Shown in pieces: positions 1 to 7,054 of a stretch of 55,344 nucleotides of DNA (position 1 is its first letter; each line of letters starts with the position of its first letter). The notes beneath the pieces were generated by a model. That model searched no databases. It was given only the letters and a program-made list of their open reading frames with translations, and was not told the DNA's origin. Origin of the DNA: Thermoplasmatales archaeon UBA509 (lineage in GTDB: Archaea > Thermoplasmatota > Thermoplasmata > Thermoplasmatales > Thermoplasmataceae); the NCBI GenBank assembly GCA_002498845.1, contig DAJC01000039.1:1-55344 (forward strand), read 5' to 3'. A program made the translations under genes and the position numbers.

Positions 1-1
1 G

Positions 2-109
2 ACAATGGGTGAGGTAATCAAGCCCAACAGGCCTGATTACATAGTTCAGGAGATTGCACTGAAGGTGCAGTATTACAACGTTCTAAGAGAGATGACATAT
101 GCCTATTGA
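2..109 (+). CDS. C-terminal fragment of an unidentified protein (cut by window edge)
   Basis: An open frame enters from the left edge and stops at TGA 107-109, giving about 35 residues rich in charged and aromatic positions and ending in REMTYAY. The tail could be the C-terminus of a transposase, but this is a guess from its general look; nothing diagnostic is visible. There is an internal ATG at position 5, so a very short independent ORF is also possible. Confidence 0.3.
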   Translation, partial: TMGEVIKPNRPDYIVQEIALKVQYYNVLREMTYAY

Positions 110-168
110 ATTGTGCAACACACTTTTTTAGGCAAAGAAATTCATGAAACATTATGGACGGTGGCTAA

Positions 169-498
169 ATGACAGCTCTTGAGTTTATTTTAACGATGAT
201 AACAAGTATTGTCTCTCTAGTTATTGCTTTGTGGGCAGTTAAGATCTCTCTTAAAGGAAACAGCCTTCTTATGACCATGACAAAATCTATACAAGCTATC
301 GAATCGAGAAGTCGAGCAAAACGTGGAGACAGTAAGGTATCGGAAAGCACAAAACAGAGGGCAATCCAATTAAAAGAACAGGCGGAGCAACGTAAAACAC
401 TAGAATTGGAACTGAAACAAAAACAACAGGAATGGAAGAAAAAGAAGGATGTTGCGAACCTAATAAAATGGTTTTTAGATAGGCTAGAAGACGATTGA
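169..498 (+). CDS. small single-span membrane protein with coiled-coil tail
   Basis: Encodes 109 residues. Residues about 4-28 form one hydrophobic helix, followed by a long highly charged segment (about 40-95, Lys/Glu/Gln-rich) that should form a coiled coil, so it is probably a membrane-anchored protein with a cytoplasmic helical tail. GGTGG lies a few bases upstream of the ATG and may serve as ribosome binding site. I do not recognise a family. It sits alone in AT-rich accessory DNA ahead of another orphan gene, with no sign of an operon. Confidence 0.55.
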   Translation: MTALEFILTMITSIVSLVIALWAVKISLKGNSLLMTMTKSIQAIESRSRAKRGDSKVSESTKQRAIQLKEQAEQRKTLELELKQKQQEWKKKKDVANLIKWFLDRLEDD

Positions 499-597
499 TA
501 TAGGTATCCACTTAAATTAATTTTAAATATCATTGCATTTACTAAATTGCAATACAAATTTACTTATATTTCTAAGGCGTGCTTCAGATCTAAAAAC

Positions 598-1203
598 ATG
601 GCTAAATCAGAGGTTGTTAAGAGGCTTGAAAATGCTTGGGAAATGCTATCGGATAGAATAGATAATGCACATAAGGAATTCTTGAAAAATGCAGATGAAG
701 AAGACCTTGCTGAGAGCCATTTTGTATGTTGGGAAGAAGCAGATGTTCCATTTCAGTTGGGCAGGTTCTTTTATGCAGATAAAGATGATGGAAAATATGA
801 ATTCCACCTTGAAATGAATTTGAAGTCGAAGAATTTTGAAGGATACGAGTTCTCTGACAACGGTAGTCTCAGTAAGGTGCAGGAGAAATTAGGGAAAAAC
901 GCAAGGATAGACTTTCTGATAGAAGAAACAACATCTAGTACGCTTTCTGTGTGTGGAGAAGCAAAATATTTTCGATATTCTATTGAGGGCGTTTCGCGTG
1001 GAAGAATAACAATAATTGATGCAATCAAAGAAGATTTTGAAAAGTTGAAGACGTTTTCAAAGTATGAGATCTGCCAAGATACAGTATATGCTGTTCTGGA
1101 CAAATATTATCATAGATTTGACACAAAGTCATGGGATAAAGCTAAATTATTGTTTGAAAAGATGGAAGATTCAGGCATCACAGTTTTCATGAAAGAAGTC
1201 TGA
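598..1203 (+). CDS. orphan protein with a possible PD-(D/E)xK nuclease-like core
   Basis: Encodes 201 residues from ATG 598; an in-frame TTG at 547 would add 17 residues, but the ATG start begins a normal soluble helix. An Asp in a hydrophobic strand (Asp105, in RIDFLIEE) is followed 16 residues later by a second strand carrying GEAKYF (Glu121, Lys123). This is the D...ExK arrangement of the PD-(D/E)xK nuclease fold, with acidic residues earlier (about 46-47) that could complete a metal site. The remainder is helical and charged. No partner methylase or specificity gene is adjacent. Nuclease activity is inferred from this motif alone; the residues could be fortuitous. Confidence 0.55.
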   Translation: MAKSEVVKRLENAWEMLSDRIDNAHKEFLKNADEEDLAESHFVCWEEADVPFQLGRFFYADKDDGKYEFHLEMNLKSKNFEGYEFSDNGSLSKVQEKLGKNARIDFLIEETTSSTLSVCGEAKYFRYSIEGVSRGRITIIDAIKEDFEKLKTFSKYEICQDTVYAVLDKYYHRFDTKSWDKAKLLFEKMEDSGITVFMKEV

Positions 1204-1352
1204 GAATGATCTTGTGCAATGAAATATCTCACCACATTATATATTTCTGAAGGTGTGATTTTGCTCGTTACCTTTCTCACTACTAATCTTACTCATAAGA
1301 TCATTGGTCTGAATTTACAATATATTGTCTGGCATTTCACATTTGGAGTTAG

Positions 1353-1386
1353 GATTTTCAGGTAGTTTTGTCCGATTTTCAGGTAG
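1353..1386 (+). repeat. two direct copies of a 13-bp sequence, 21 bp apart
   Basis: GATTTTCAGGTAG occurs at 1353-1365 and again, identical, at 1374-1386. The 21-bp period is two helical turns, placing both copies on the same DNA face. They lie 20-50 bp upstream of a box A-like stretch (TTTTAAATA, about 1405-1413) that is correctly spaced for the leaderless start at 1435. The position suggests binding sites for a regulator of the 1435 gene. Confidence 0.5.
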
Positions 1387-1434
1387 ACTTTTCAGAAAAT
1401 ATAGTTTTAAATAGGCAGTCAAGAATAATTATGT

Positions 1435-1893
1435 ATGGCTTTTGTTAAAGCATTAGAACTCCTTCAAACGCAAATAAATGAAGAGGAGGAGAAACTTGGA
1501 AAATATTGTCGCAGATGCAGTTACGAGGGAAAGAAAGTTCTCATGCATACGGCAATAGTGCAGTGGACGGATAAAGATCACAAAAAACATTCAACTCCCA
1601 TTTTGAGAGTATGTCCAAACTGTAGGAACGTGAGATGGCTGCCGAATCAGTTTGAGAGGGCAAAATTTCAGGGAGGGTTCATGAGAGAGGACACATTCAT
1701 AGACGACAATGGTGTAGAGAAAAAATATTATGGTATTTCTAAACTGGAAGTGGCAGACCTAATGCAGGAATTATCTATCATAAGACAACGATTGTATCTG
1801 ATCAAAATGGCATTCCAACAGAATAGTATGGATATTAGTGGAGGAGTATTAGATTGGAAGCAGTTAATGAAAGCATATTTTGATAAAATTTAG
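1435..1893 (+). CDS. zinc-ribbon protein of unknown function
   Basis: Encodes 152 residues. Two CxxC knuckles, at about 25-28 (CRRC) and 60-63 (CPNC), are separated by a strand-rich segment, a classic zinc ribbon. The C-terminal half is helical with a coiled-coil-like stretch (about 105-130). The start is ATG 1435; an overlapping ATG at 1431 is out of frame. A box A about 25 nt upstream and paired direct repeats beyond it look like its control region. It heads a run of small plus-strand genes ending near 2934, spaced closely enough to be co-transcribed. Family not recognised; a nucleic-acid-binding role is plausible but unproven. Confidence 0.6.
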   Translation: MAFVKALELLQTQINEEEEKLGKYCRRCSYEGKKVLMHTAIVQWTDKDHKKHSTPILRVCPNCRNVRWLPNQFERAKFQGGFMREDTFIDDNGVEKKYYGISKLEVADLMQELSIIRQRLYLIKMAFQQNSMDISGGVLDWKQLMKAYFDKI

Positions 1894-1902
1894 GAGAAAC
1901 AA

Positions 1903-2202
1903 ATGTTTGGCACTGTGATGACAAGGTTTAATCCGAGGGTATTCGGAACTTTACTCATTGGAATGATGAGCATCATAATCATAATTCTGAAAGTAATGAA
2001 TGATTATGAGATAGGAAAGAACACATCATTATACTATGAGCTCAATGGCATCATGCTCTCCTTTCCAATCTTCTTTGCAATTGCCATAACGATGATCTTG
2101 CATCGTCTTGTCATTGGATATAAAACGATGATCTTGATGTTTGTGTTCTGGCTGATAATTTCATATCTCATAATCACTCCAATAGTGCTTGGAGGAGTTT
2201 AA
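1903..2202 (+). CDS. small polytopic membrane protein
   Basis: Encodes 99 residues with three hydrophobic spans (about 12-31, 46-66, 71-95) joined by short polar loops. It begins 9 nt after the zinc-ribbon gene, so it is probably in the same transcript. GGAG is visible just upstream (TTTAGGAGAAACAAATG), one of the few clear ribosome-binding sites here, as expected for an internal operon gene. No family recognised. Confidence 0.5.
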   Translation: MFGTVMTRFNPRVFGTLLIGMMSIIIIILKVMNDYEIGKNTSLYYELNGIMLSFPIFFAIAITMILHRLVIGYKTMILMFVFWLIISYLIITPIVLGGV

Positions 2203-2278
2203 TTGGGAGAGATATAAACTAAGGGAATGACGGTCGGGAAGCATAGTTGCTAATATAATGTGTCAGGAGGTTGAATAA

Positions 2279-2503
2279 ATGGATGAAATAGAGAGGGAAG
2301 AATTATTGAAAAGGTATGAGGATGCTGTAAGGAAGGCACAGGAAGAATATGAAAATGCAGTAGGCCCAATAAGGAGAAAATATGAAAGCATAGACAGGAA
2401 AGCACACAAGGTATACGAAGAGGCTATTGCACAAGCGCAAATGTTAATCAAAGACATCGAGTGGGATTCAGAGGATCATAAGTACACTCTCAAGTCGTAT
2501 TGA
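2279..2503 (+). CDS. short coiled-coil protein
   Basis: Encodes 74 residues, nearly all charged helix with Lys/Arg/Glu heptad-like spacing across residues 3-65. CAGGAGG lies 6-12 nt upstream of the ATG, a strong Shine-Dalgarno-like site. Its stop TGA is immediately followed by the ATG of the next gene, implying translational coupling. No enzymatic motif is present; a structural or DNA-associated role is possible. Confidence 0.55.
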   Translation: MDEIEREELLKRYEDAVRKAQEEYENAVGPIRRKYESIDRKAHKVYEEAIAQAQMLIKDIEWDSEDHKYTLKSY

Positions 2504-2647
2504 ATGACTAACTGCAAACAGTGCCACAAGAAGCTGATGCCCCTTATTGCTGTCGGCATCAGAAACATAAATGTTGGGTTCTACTGCAAGAGATGTAAGA
2601 GAATCATTCCAGGGAAGGATATCAAGGTTCAGGGTGATGAATTATAA
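2504..2647 (+). CDS. 47-residue zinc-ribbon mini-protein
   Basis: Starts at the base after the upstream stop codon (TGA|ATG) and ends at TAA 2645-2647. The protein has Cys4 and Cys7 (NCKQC) and a second pair, YCKRC, at about 30-33, the four ligands of a minimal zinc ribbon, followed by a basic tail. Cysteine spacing, coupling to the coiled-coil gene and coding-like composition support it as real. Function unknown; small zinc ribbons of this kind are common in archaeal viruses and plasmids as well as chromosomes. Confidence 0.55.
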   Translation: MTNCKQCHKKLMPLIAVGIRNINVGFYCKRCKRIIPGKDIKVQGDEL

Positions 2648-2670
2648 GGCAGTTATTTGATGAGAATGGA

Positions 2671-2934
2671 ATGTTGATTCTGAGACAACAGCCGGAAACT
2701 AAGAATAAGGATAGAACAAGGCATGTGAAATACGGGTCAAGTGTCAGTAAGGTAATGGAATGTCTCAGGGAATACAGTGTTGGTGATAAAATCAGGGTCA
2801 GTGATATAAGAAAGAAAACTGGAATTGCTTCACTGACTCGCGTTCTGTGGGTTTTAAGAAGAGATGGCTTTATTGATTATGAAGAGCCAGGTAGTGGCAG
2901 GGCATCTTATTTAACAATACTGAGAAAGATATAA
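2671..2934 (+). CDS. winged-helix DNA-binding protein
   Basis: Encodes 87 residues. After a basic N-terminal arm, residues about 25-85 show a winged helix-turn-helix: a first helix (VSKVMECLREY), DIRKKTGIASLTRVLWVLRRDG as the helix-turn-helix with recognition helix, and a two-strand wing with GSGRASYLTI. It is likely a transcription regulator and the last gene of the small-gene run that starts at 1435, so it may control that run. No ligand-binding domain is present. The start has no Shine-Dalgarno; no alternative in-frame ATG lies upstream before a stop. Confidence 0.6.
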   Translation: MLILRQQPETKNKDRTRHVKYGSSVSKVMECLREYSVGDKIRVSDIRKKTGIASLTRVLWVLRRDGFIDYEEPGSGRASYLTILRKI

Positions 2935-3037
2935 AGAAAGCATTTTACGGGCTTATTTAACAGTGCCCAACATAGTTATTGGGAGTAGATTTGTTTACAC
3001 TTCTTAGTGCGATAATCACATTATACCTTTCTTAAAA

Positions 3038-3128
3038 TTATAATGTTTCAACTCCTCATTACAGCATTGAGGGGCTTTTCGTTGGTCGTTTTGTGACAGA
3101 ACATTATAATTATATCCCAAAATTATAA
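3038..3128. repeat. AT-rich repeats with a short hairpin
   Basis: AAAATTATAATG occurs at about 3036-3047 and again near 3117-3129, with a related ATTATAATTAT between them. Between the copies lies CCTCA-(8 nt)-TGAGG, followed by GGCTTTTC, which could form a small stem with a pyrimidine tail. It sits between convergent genes (2934 plus strand, 3176 minus strand), so a termination role is possible. Confidence 0.3.
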
Positions 3129-3175
3129 TGAGAGGTTTCACATTTTGAAAGATAATTGAAAAATCGCTACTAATA

Positions 3176-3733
3176 TTACATAATGGTTAATGCTATCATC
3201 GCAAGTGCTATCACTAATGAAGAATATGCCCATGCTATCGAGTTAAATAGTTTACCATTCTTTTTATGTGCGGCATATGAAAAATAGGCAATTACGGCCA
3301 TAATTAGACCAATATTTGCATACCATGTCAATACTACAACCAAAAGGTTATTTGAATTTTCAAAGAAAAATCCTGAACCTGTCCAATAGTAAATGAAAAT
3401 GTTTATGGCAATTGAATTCGCGAATACCGTGGATCTGCTTATGTAATGTTTTTCAATTAAAAGACCAACCGCAATTAATGCAATAGGAGCAATAAATGGA
3501 ACTAACTGTTTTGGTATTAAGTTAAACCATAGAAAATTGTATGGAGAAAAGAAAGAATTAATTGAACCACCAATTGAAGTGAGATTTATTGGATTATTTA
3601 AATGAATATTTACGATACTCGACCAGATTTGAGAAATAGTTGTCCAGCCAGAATGTAGAAGACTTTCAAGGAAATTTATGAGGGATTGAAATTCTTCTTG
3701 TACTCCTGACTCAAATGAAGAAATCGTAGACAT
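3176..3733 (-). CDS. polytopic membrane protein
   Basis: Encodes 185 residues. After about 65 amphipathic residues, four hydrophobic spans follow (about 75-93, 100-118, 127-148, 165-184). A box A (TTTATATAACC on the coding strand, near 3759-3768) lies about 28 nt upstream of the ATG, fitting a leaderless or near-leaderless transcript. No signature residues recognised. It is transcribed against the preceding small-gene run and looks like an independent orphan. Confidence 0.55.
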   Translation of the reverse strand: MSTISSFESGVQEEFQSLINFLESLLHSGWTTISQIWSSIVNIHLNNPINLTSIGGSINSFFSPYNFLWFNLIPKQLVPFIAPIALIAVGLLIEKHYISRSTVFANSIAINIFIYYWTGSGFFFENSNNLLVVVLTWYANIGLIMAVIAYFSYAAHKKNGKLFNSIAWAYSSLVIALAMIALTIM

Positions 3734-3937
3734 TTTTTGGGTATTAATTCGCGTATAGGTTATATAAATTTTGGATAAAAGAAGTCAGGAGCGAGTTCTA
3801 CCACTACTTCATTTCCATTGAATAGCTCATAGTTTGATAACATTACTGATTAGCTTACTCAATTATGATGAAGGTAATTCAAGAGTGTGAATTTATAATT
3901 TACAAAAATTTATACGTCTTTGTATATTGATCTACTT

Positions 3938-4147
3938 ATGTCATTATGCAGAATAACATTCACACGTAAAGATTGTCCAGGAACAGAGTTTTCATATTAC
4001 GATAAGTTTGATGATACAATGAAGATAGGCCATGTTTCTTACCTTATGGAGGTTCACAAGAGAGTATTGAGTTACTTGAGAAAAGAAAATGGTTCAGCTT
4101 TTGAAAATTTAGTCAGAATTGAAGACTTGGATCAGTCCATGAAATAA
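3938..4147 (+). CDS. small hypothetical protein
   Basis: Encodes 69 residues from ATG 3938. I prefer this to the in-frame TTG at 3920 because a TTTATAC box at about 3908-3914 sits at the right distance for a leaderless ATG 3938. The sequence contains a CPGTEFSYYDKFDD segment and a helix with alternating hydrophobic residues; no family recognised. It stands alone beside the toxin-antitoxin island. Confidence 0.45.
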   Translation: MSLCRITFTRKDCPGTEFSYYDKFDDTMKIGHVSYLMEVHKRVLSYLRKENGSAFENLVRIEDLDQSMK

Positions 4148-4264
4148 TGTAAAATCTGACTAAAATATATTTTTTAAATCTTATCTTGGGCCAAATAAGG
4201 AAATGAAGGCGATTCCATATTCAGTAGACTCAGCAGTTGTTTGTAAATTATTAATAGGATAAGT

Positions 4265-4309
4265 TATTAGGCAATTTAAACTTTAACCAAATCCAGGTCG
4301 GTCTATCAG
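4265..4309 (+). repeat. cassette-border repeat, copy a (most diverged)
   Basis: Matches the shared pattern TTTAAA-(5-7 nt)-CAAATCC-(3-5 nt)-CGGTCTAT. It ends 10 bp from the 3' end of the RelE pseudogene on the opposite strand. Same orientation as five other copies (5206, 6399, 7197, 8704, 12123). Confidence 0.55.
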
Positions 4310-4319
4310 ACATAAATTA

Positions 4320-4572
4320 TCAATACACATTCTTTCTGTGGCCAATCTTAATTACAAGAATTATTAACTCATTGTTTTTGATCTGATAGATCGCCCCGTA
4401 GTCCCCAATCCTAAAGACTCCACAAGCCTGTCAAAATTGAGGTCAGCGGTTTCCCTTTCTAAGGTTCATCTTCGAGCTTTTGAAGCGATTTGATAATCCT
4501 GTCTCTGGCAGCTTTGTCAGTTTTCCTGATAAATTCCTCTGATTCTGCTGAGAGGACGATTTCAAAAGGCAA
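4320..4572 (-). pseudogene. broken RelE-type toxin
   Basis: Reading the minus strand from TTG 4572 gives a RelE/ParE start (PFEIVLSAESEEFIRK), then KSLQKLEDEP, an in-frame TAG, KGKPLTSILTGLWSL, a one-base shift, and finally RIGDYGAIYQI...IKIGHRKNVY with a TGA at 4320-4322. The end segment carries the hallmark GHRxxVY of RelE toxins. One nonsense codon and one 1-nt frameshift inactivate it. Its reading frame begins overlapping the end of the antitoxin gene, the usual antitoxin-toxin order. RelE-family toxins cleave mRNA on the ribosome; this copy should make no active toxin. Confidence 0.75.
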
Positions 4573-4574
4573 TA

Positions 4575-4835
4575 TCAGTCCAGCTCCTTGCTGATTTGAT
4601 CGAGAGTCTTTACCTTCCCTGCCTTTATATCTTCTAGCCCTCGAGCAATTCTCCTCATCATTTCCGGATCAGAAAGAATCTCGAGAGTCTCGATCAGTGA
4701 CTCCCTGCTTGCTACTTCTGGAGAGTAAGAGTCTACCAATCTGGAAATCAAATCATTGTAAGATTCTCTTGGATGTATTTTCAGGCGGTTAAGTCTTTCT
4801 TTAAGCTCGTTGTCAATCTGAACTGTTGTTACCAT
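4575..4835 (-). CDS. antitoxin (RelB/VapB-like), partner toxin broken
   Basis: Encodes 86 residues from ATG 4835 (a TTG three codons upstream also opens the frame). The N-terminal 45 residues (TTVQIDNELKERLNRL...SYNDLISRLVDSY) have the strand-helix-helix layout of ribbon-helix-helix antitoxins; the acidic C-terminal part (IARGLEDIKAGKVKTLDQI) resembles toxin-wrapping tails of archaeal antitoxins. It precedes and overlaps the RelE pseudogene. The antitoxin frame is intact although its toxin is not, so it may persist as a DNA-binding repressor or neutralise a related toxin in trans. Confidence 0.7.
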   Translation of the reverse strand: MVTTVQIDNELKERLNRLKIHPRESYNDLISRLVDSYSPEVASRESLIETLEILSDPEMMRRIARGLEDIKAGKVKTLDQISKELD

Positions 4836-5293
4836 AGGCAACAATGGGTAGCAATAGTTATTAAACTTTAAGTTGATTAAAAGTTTTAAGAGCTAAATTG
4901 GAATCCGTTTTCTCCATTCTCTCATTTCCACAAATGTGTTCTCGGAATAACGGCGCCTTAGCTTTCTAAAGCTTCTCAAATGTGGTATGCTCACACAGCA
5001 TATATTTGTCCAGTCATTTTTATTGTGTGATATAAGTTTATGTCAATGGCATGATTGAACTCCACTTCGAAGACCTTACCGCACCTAAGAAAAAGTAAGT
5101 TAAGGAGGTTGCCTTAAATGATCTTGTGGGGGATTCCAGTCAGTATCCCACTTATTTATTGGGCGGACAAAAGAAATAATTTTACCTGTAAATCCTGGAG
5201 GTTCAGTATTCGCTTAAAGCTATAATCAAATACCTACCGGTCCATTCTGTTAACTTAGTTTATACCAAGTTTGCCCCGGATTCCAGAATTTTT
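4836..5293. other. gene-free stretch containing border repeat b
   Basis: No convincing gene. The left end carries the promoter of the 4835 antitoxin (AT-rich, TTAAACTTTAAG). From ATG 5051 a short plus-strand frame (MIELHFEDLTAPKKK, stop, then an open stretch to about 5178) may be a decayed small gene, but it is too short to identify. Repeat copy b lies at 5206-5249. Confidence 0.4.
5206..5249 (+). repeat. cassette-border repeat, copy b
   Basis: GTATTCGCTTAAA, a 7-nt variable part, AATCAAAT, then ACCGGTCCATTCTG. It closely follows the consensus of the six copies and lies 44 bp from the 3' end of the SnoaL-like gene on the other strand. Confidence 0.65.
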
Positions 5294-5665
5294 TTAAGGT
5301 TTATCCTCGGGTTCCAACCAGAGGGTATCGTCATAGTACTCACGTTCTCTCTTTATCAGACCATTTTCAAACTCAAATATATCAACTGATCTTCTTGAGC
5401 GTAGTTCAAGCTCTGCAATCACGACTCCACTTTCTATGTCTGAAACCATGTTCAAAACACTGAATCTTTCTGGTATGTTCCGATAGGCTCTGATCATCGT
5501 CTTGATATAATCCTTTTTTCCGGACACAACCTTTCGTTTGGGGGGACCGTATGAAATCCACTGGACATCTTCCGAGAGAAACGATTCATATAGTTTCCAG
5601 TCCCGATCATTTTCTGCATTGAAGAAATTTGTGAGTTTCTCTTCAAGTTCATTTTTCTGAGTCAT
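5294..5665 (-). CDS. SnoaL-like (NTF2-fold) protein
   Basis: Encodes 123 residues. It begins with a helix and the typical FFNAENDRDWKLYESFLSEDV segment, followed by VQWISYGPP, and ends in alternating strands (VVIAELELRSRR, VDIFEFENGLIKRE, YYDD). This is the cone-shaped NTF2/SnoaL fold, used by many small isomerases, hydrolases and ligand-binding proteins; length matches the family. Substrate cannot be inferred. It occupies one unit of the repeat-bounded toxin-antitoxin island, in the same orientation as the minus-strand modules, so it may be a passenger gene of that array. Confidence 0.6.
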   Translation of the reverse strand: MTQKNELEEKLTNFFNAENDRDWKLYESFLSEDVQWISYGPPKRKVVSGKKDYIKTMIRAYRNIPERFSVLNMVSDIESGVVIAELELRSRRSVDIFEFENGLIKREREYYDDTLWLEPEDKP

Positions 5666-5698
5666 CTTTACACCCTTGGCCTAGCACTAGTGCTTGCG

Positions 5699-5866
5699 TC
5701 AGAGTTCCTCAAGAAAATCTCTGACATTTCTCACCTTCCCATCCTCGATGTCCAGCTCGCTTTCATTGATTTGATTCATGACATGTTTATTCAGAAGTGT
5801 TTTCGTGGTGACAATCTGACTCTGAATAAAAGAATCAAGATAACAGTGAACTAGCTTACAAATCAT
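5699..5866 (-). CDS. small ORF resembling an antitoxin C-terminus
   Basis: Encodes 55 residues from an ATG lying inside the last codons of the upstream relE gene. The C-terminal half (NQINESELDIEDGKVRNVRDFLEEL) has the acidic, helix-rich look of antitoxin tails (DI..GKV...). The N-terminal half looks non-native, so it is probably a truncated antitoxin remnant fused to random sequence, although an overlapping third gene of the RelBE operon cannot be excluded. Confidence 0.35.
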   Translation of the reverse strand: MICKLVHCYLDSFIQSQIVTTKTLLNKHVMNQINESELDIEDGKVRNVRDFLEEL

Positions 5867-6110
5867 AAACGTTCCTCCTATGACCTATCCTTAACACCAG
5901 AATAATCAATTTCTCTTTGTCCAAGTCCAAGATCACCCTGTAATTTCCCACTCTAAGCCTGTATCCCTCGTCACCAACGAGTTTCTTGACATAAGCGTCG
6001 GGTCTTACCCTGATCCGTTCGATCGTTGCAATTATTCTCTGCCTGGCTTCCTGGTCTAGTTTTCTAAGTTGCTTTAAGGCCAGATCTGAAAAAAGCACTT
6101 CATAGGTCAA
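5856..6110 (-). CDS. relE: RelE-type mRNA interferase toxin
   Basis: Encodes 84 residues with the full RelE/ParE layout: N-terminal strand YEVLFSDLALKQL, two helices (QRIIATIERIR), then KKLVGDEGYRLRVGNYRVILDLDKEKLIILVLRIGHRRNVYDL. The conserved YRxRVGxYRV and GHRRxVY motifs are intact, unlike the decayed homologue at 4320-4572. RelE toxins cut ribosome-bound mRNA. The start ATG overlaps the antitoxin stop by 4 nt (6107-6110), the usual coupling. Length is normal and no disruption is seen, so it is likely functional. Confidence 0.85.
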   Translation of the reverse strand: MTYEVLFSDLALKQLRKLDQEARQRIIATIERIRVRPDAYVKKLVGDEGYRLRVGNYRVILDLDKEKLIILVLRIGHRRNVYDL

Positions 6111-6325
6111 AGTCCCAGATCCTTCTTGACCTCTTCTATGGTGTGATATTTACCTTCCTTGATCTCCTGTCGAGCCTGAGCTATCTCTTTCTTAGTTTCT
6201 TCATCAAGCTCCAGTGCATCTTCCATGAGGTCCCAGATTACTTCTTCGTAAGTTTCCTTGTCATACATTTTACGCTTGGCAAGTTCTTTTTGCAACTTCT
6301 CACTGACCTGTATTGTTGTAGGCAT
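6107..6325 (-). CDS. antitoxin of the RelBE module
   Basis: Encodes 72 residues. It opens with a ribbon-helix-helix style strand and helix (TTIQVSEKLQKELAKRKMYDKETYEEVIWDLMEDALEL) followed by an acidic tail (IAQARQEIKEGKYHTIEEVKKDLGL) of the type that binds RelE. It overlaps its toxin by 4 nt. A TATA-like CATTATAGAG lies about 20 nt upstream of the ATG, fitting leaderless expression, and the protein presumably represses this promoter alone or with RelE. Confidence 0.75.
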   Translation of the reverse strand: MPTTIQVSEKLQKELAKRKMYDKETYEEVIWDLMEDALELDEETKKEIAQARQEIKEGKYHTIEEVKKDLGL

Positions 6326-6398
6326 TTGGAACCACTATATCACTCTATAATGCACCACAGTATTTATGATTTTTCATCAATATCTTCAGAAATTTCAG

Positions 6399-6440
6399 GT
6401 ATTCCCTTAAAACTTTATCAAACCCTGACCGGTTCATTCG
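6399..6440 (+). repeat. cassette-border repeat, copy c (runs into vapC 3' end)
   Basis: GTATTCCCTTAAAACTTTA, TCAAACCC, TGACCGGTTCATTCG. Unlike the other copies this one extends over the stop and last codons of vapC (6418 onward on the minus strand), so the toxin's last residues (NEPVRV) are encoded by the repeat. Confidence 0.6.
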
Positions 6441-6837
6441 AACCCCCTGTGAACAGCTTGAGACCATCCGCTGTAAAAACTTCAAAATGTTCATCCAGAG
6501 TATAAAGTGAGCAGCCGTTGTTAATTGCTATGGAAGCAATAATGGAATCCATTCTTGGAACTGCTTTTCCTTTTCTTTCCGCGCTCAACTCCAAAACAGC
6601 TGATAGTTCGCTATCTTTTTTAGTGAAGTCCAGAGTTGGTATTTGCAGAACCGGACTGGAATTTTTGGAGTATTTTTCCATACCGTAAAGAACCTCATGC
6701 ATGTTCACTGAACTCGTGCAGTATTCTTCCCCGCTTTCGATGATTTTAAGCATTAGTTCATCGCCTTTGTCTGATTCCCTATCCAGAATTTCTATGATGA
6801 CGTCAGTGTCTAGAAGAATCAATTTCCTTTCTCCCAC
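6418..6837 (-). CDS. vapC: VapC toxin (PIN-domain ribonuclease)
   Basis: Encodes 139 residues from a GTG start (6835-6837) inside the antitoxin gene. PIN signatures are present: ILLDTDVIIEIL near the N-terminus (first Asp at 10), NMHEVLYG (Glu), RMDSIIASIA (Asp) and YTLDEHFEVF (last Asp), the acidic residues that hold Mg2+/Mn2+ in VapC RNases, which cleave tRNA or rRNA. The frame is intact. The C-terminal codons run into border repeat c, implying that the gene tail was replaced or defined by a recombination at the repeat. Partner antitoxin: 6819-7031. Confidence 0.85.
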   Translation of the reverse strand: MGERKLILLDTDVIIEILDRESDKGDELMLKIIESGEEYCTSSVNMHEVLYGMEKYSKNSSPVLQIPTLDFTKKDSELSAVLELSAERKGKAVPRMDSIIASIAINNGCSLYTLDEHFEVFTADGLKLFTGGSNEPVRV

Positions 6838-7031
6838 CTTTTCTTTTTTAAATCCGCAAATAGATCATTCTTATCTTCAAACTCAATGCTTCCCCTTAAT
6901 GACCTGATTAGATCTTTCTTACTCTGTGATTTAACAAGCCGGTCGAGAAGATCACTAAAACTTTCATTCTCTTTCTTGAACCTTTTCAATTCATCATACA
7001 CTGACTTTTTGATAGTTATAGTTTTAGGCAT
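6819..7031 (-). CDS. vapB: VapB antitoxin
   Basis: Encodes 70 residues. The first 40 (TITIKKSVYDELKRFKKENESFSDLLDRLVK) are a DUF217-type VapB DNA-binding segment, followed by a basic/acidic tail for toxin binding. It overlaps vapC by 19 nt. An 18-bp imperfect inverted repeat sits 5 nt upstream of the start (7037-7054) and recurs at the same place before the vapB remnant at 11917-12043, so it is likely the autoregulatory operator. Confidence 0.8.
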   Translation of the reverse strand: MPKTITIKKSVYDELKRFKKENESFSDLLDRLVKSQSKKDLIRSLRGSIEFEDKNDLFADLKKKRWEKGN

Positions 7032-7036
7032 GGCAT

Positions 7037-7054
7037 GTGTTTATGTTTAAGCAC
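7037..7054 (-). promoter_or_regulatory. probable VapB operator
   Basis: GTGTTTATGTTTAAGCAC (plus strand) is an imperfect inverted repeat whose distance from the start codon (5 nt) matches that of a 14/18-identical site before the vapB remnant (12048-12065, gap 4 nt). Conservation of both sequence and spacing between two vapB homologues argues for an autoregulatory site. Confidence 0.5.

Noticed and set aside
547..597. TTG start of the nuclease-like gene
   Set aside because: ATG 598 begins a normal soluble sequence and the 17 extra residues look non-native.
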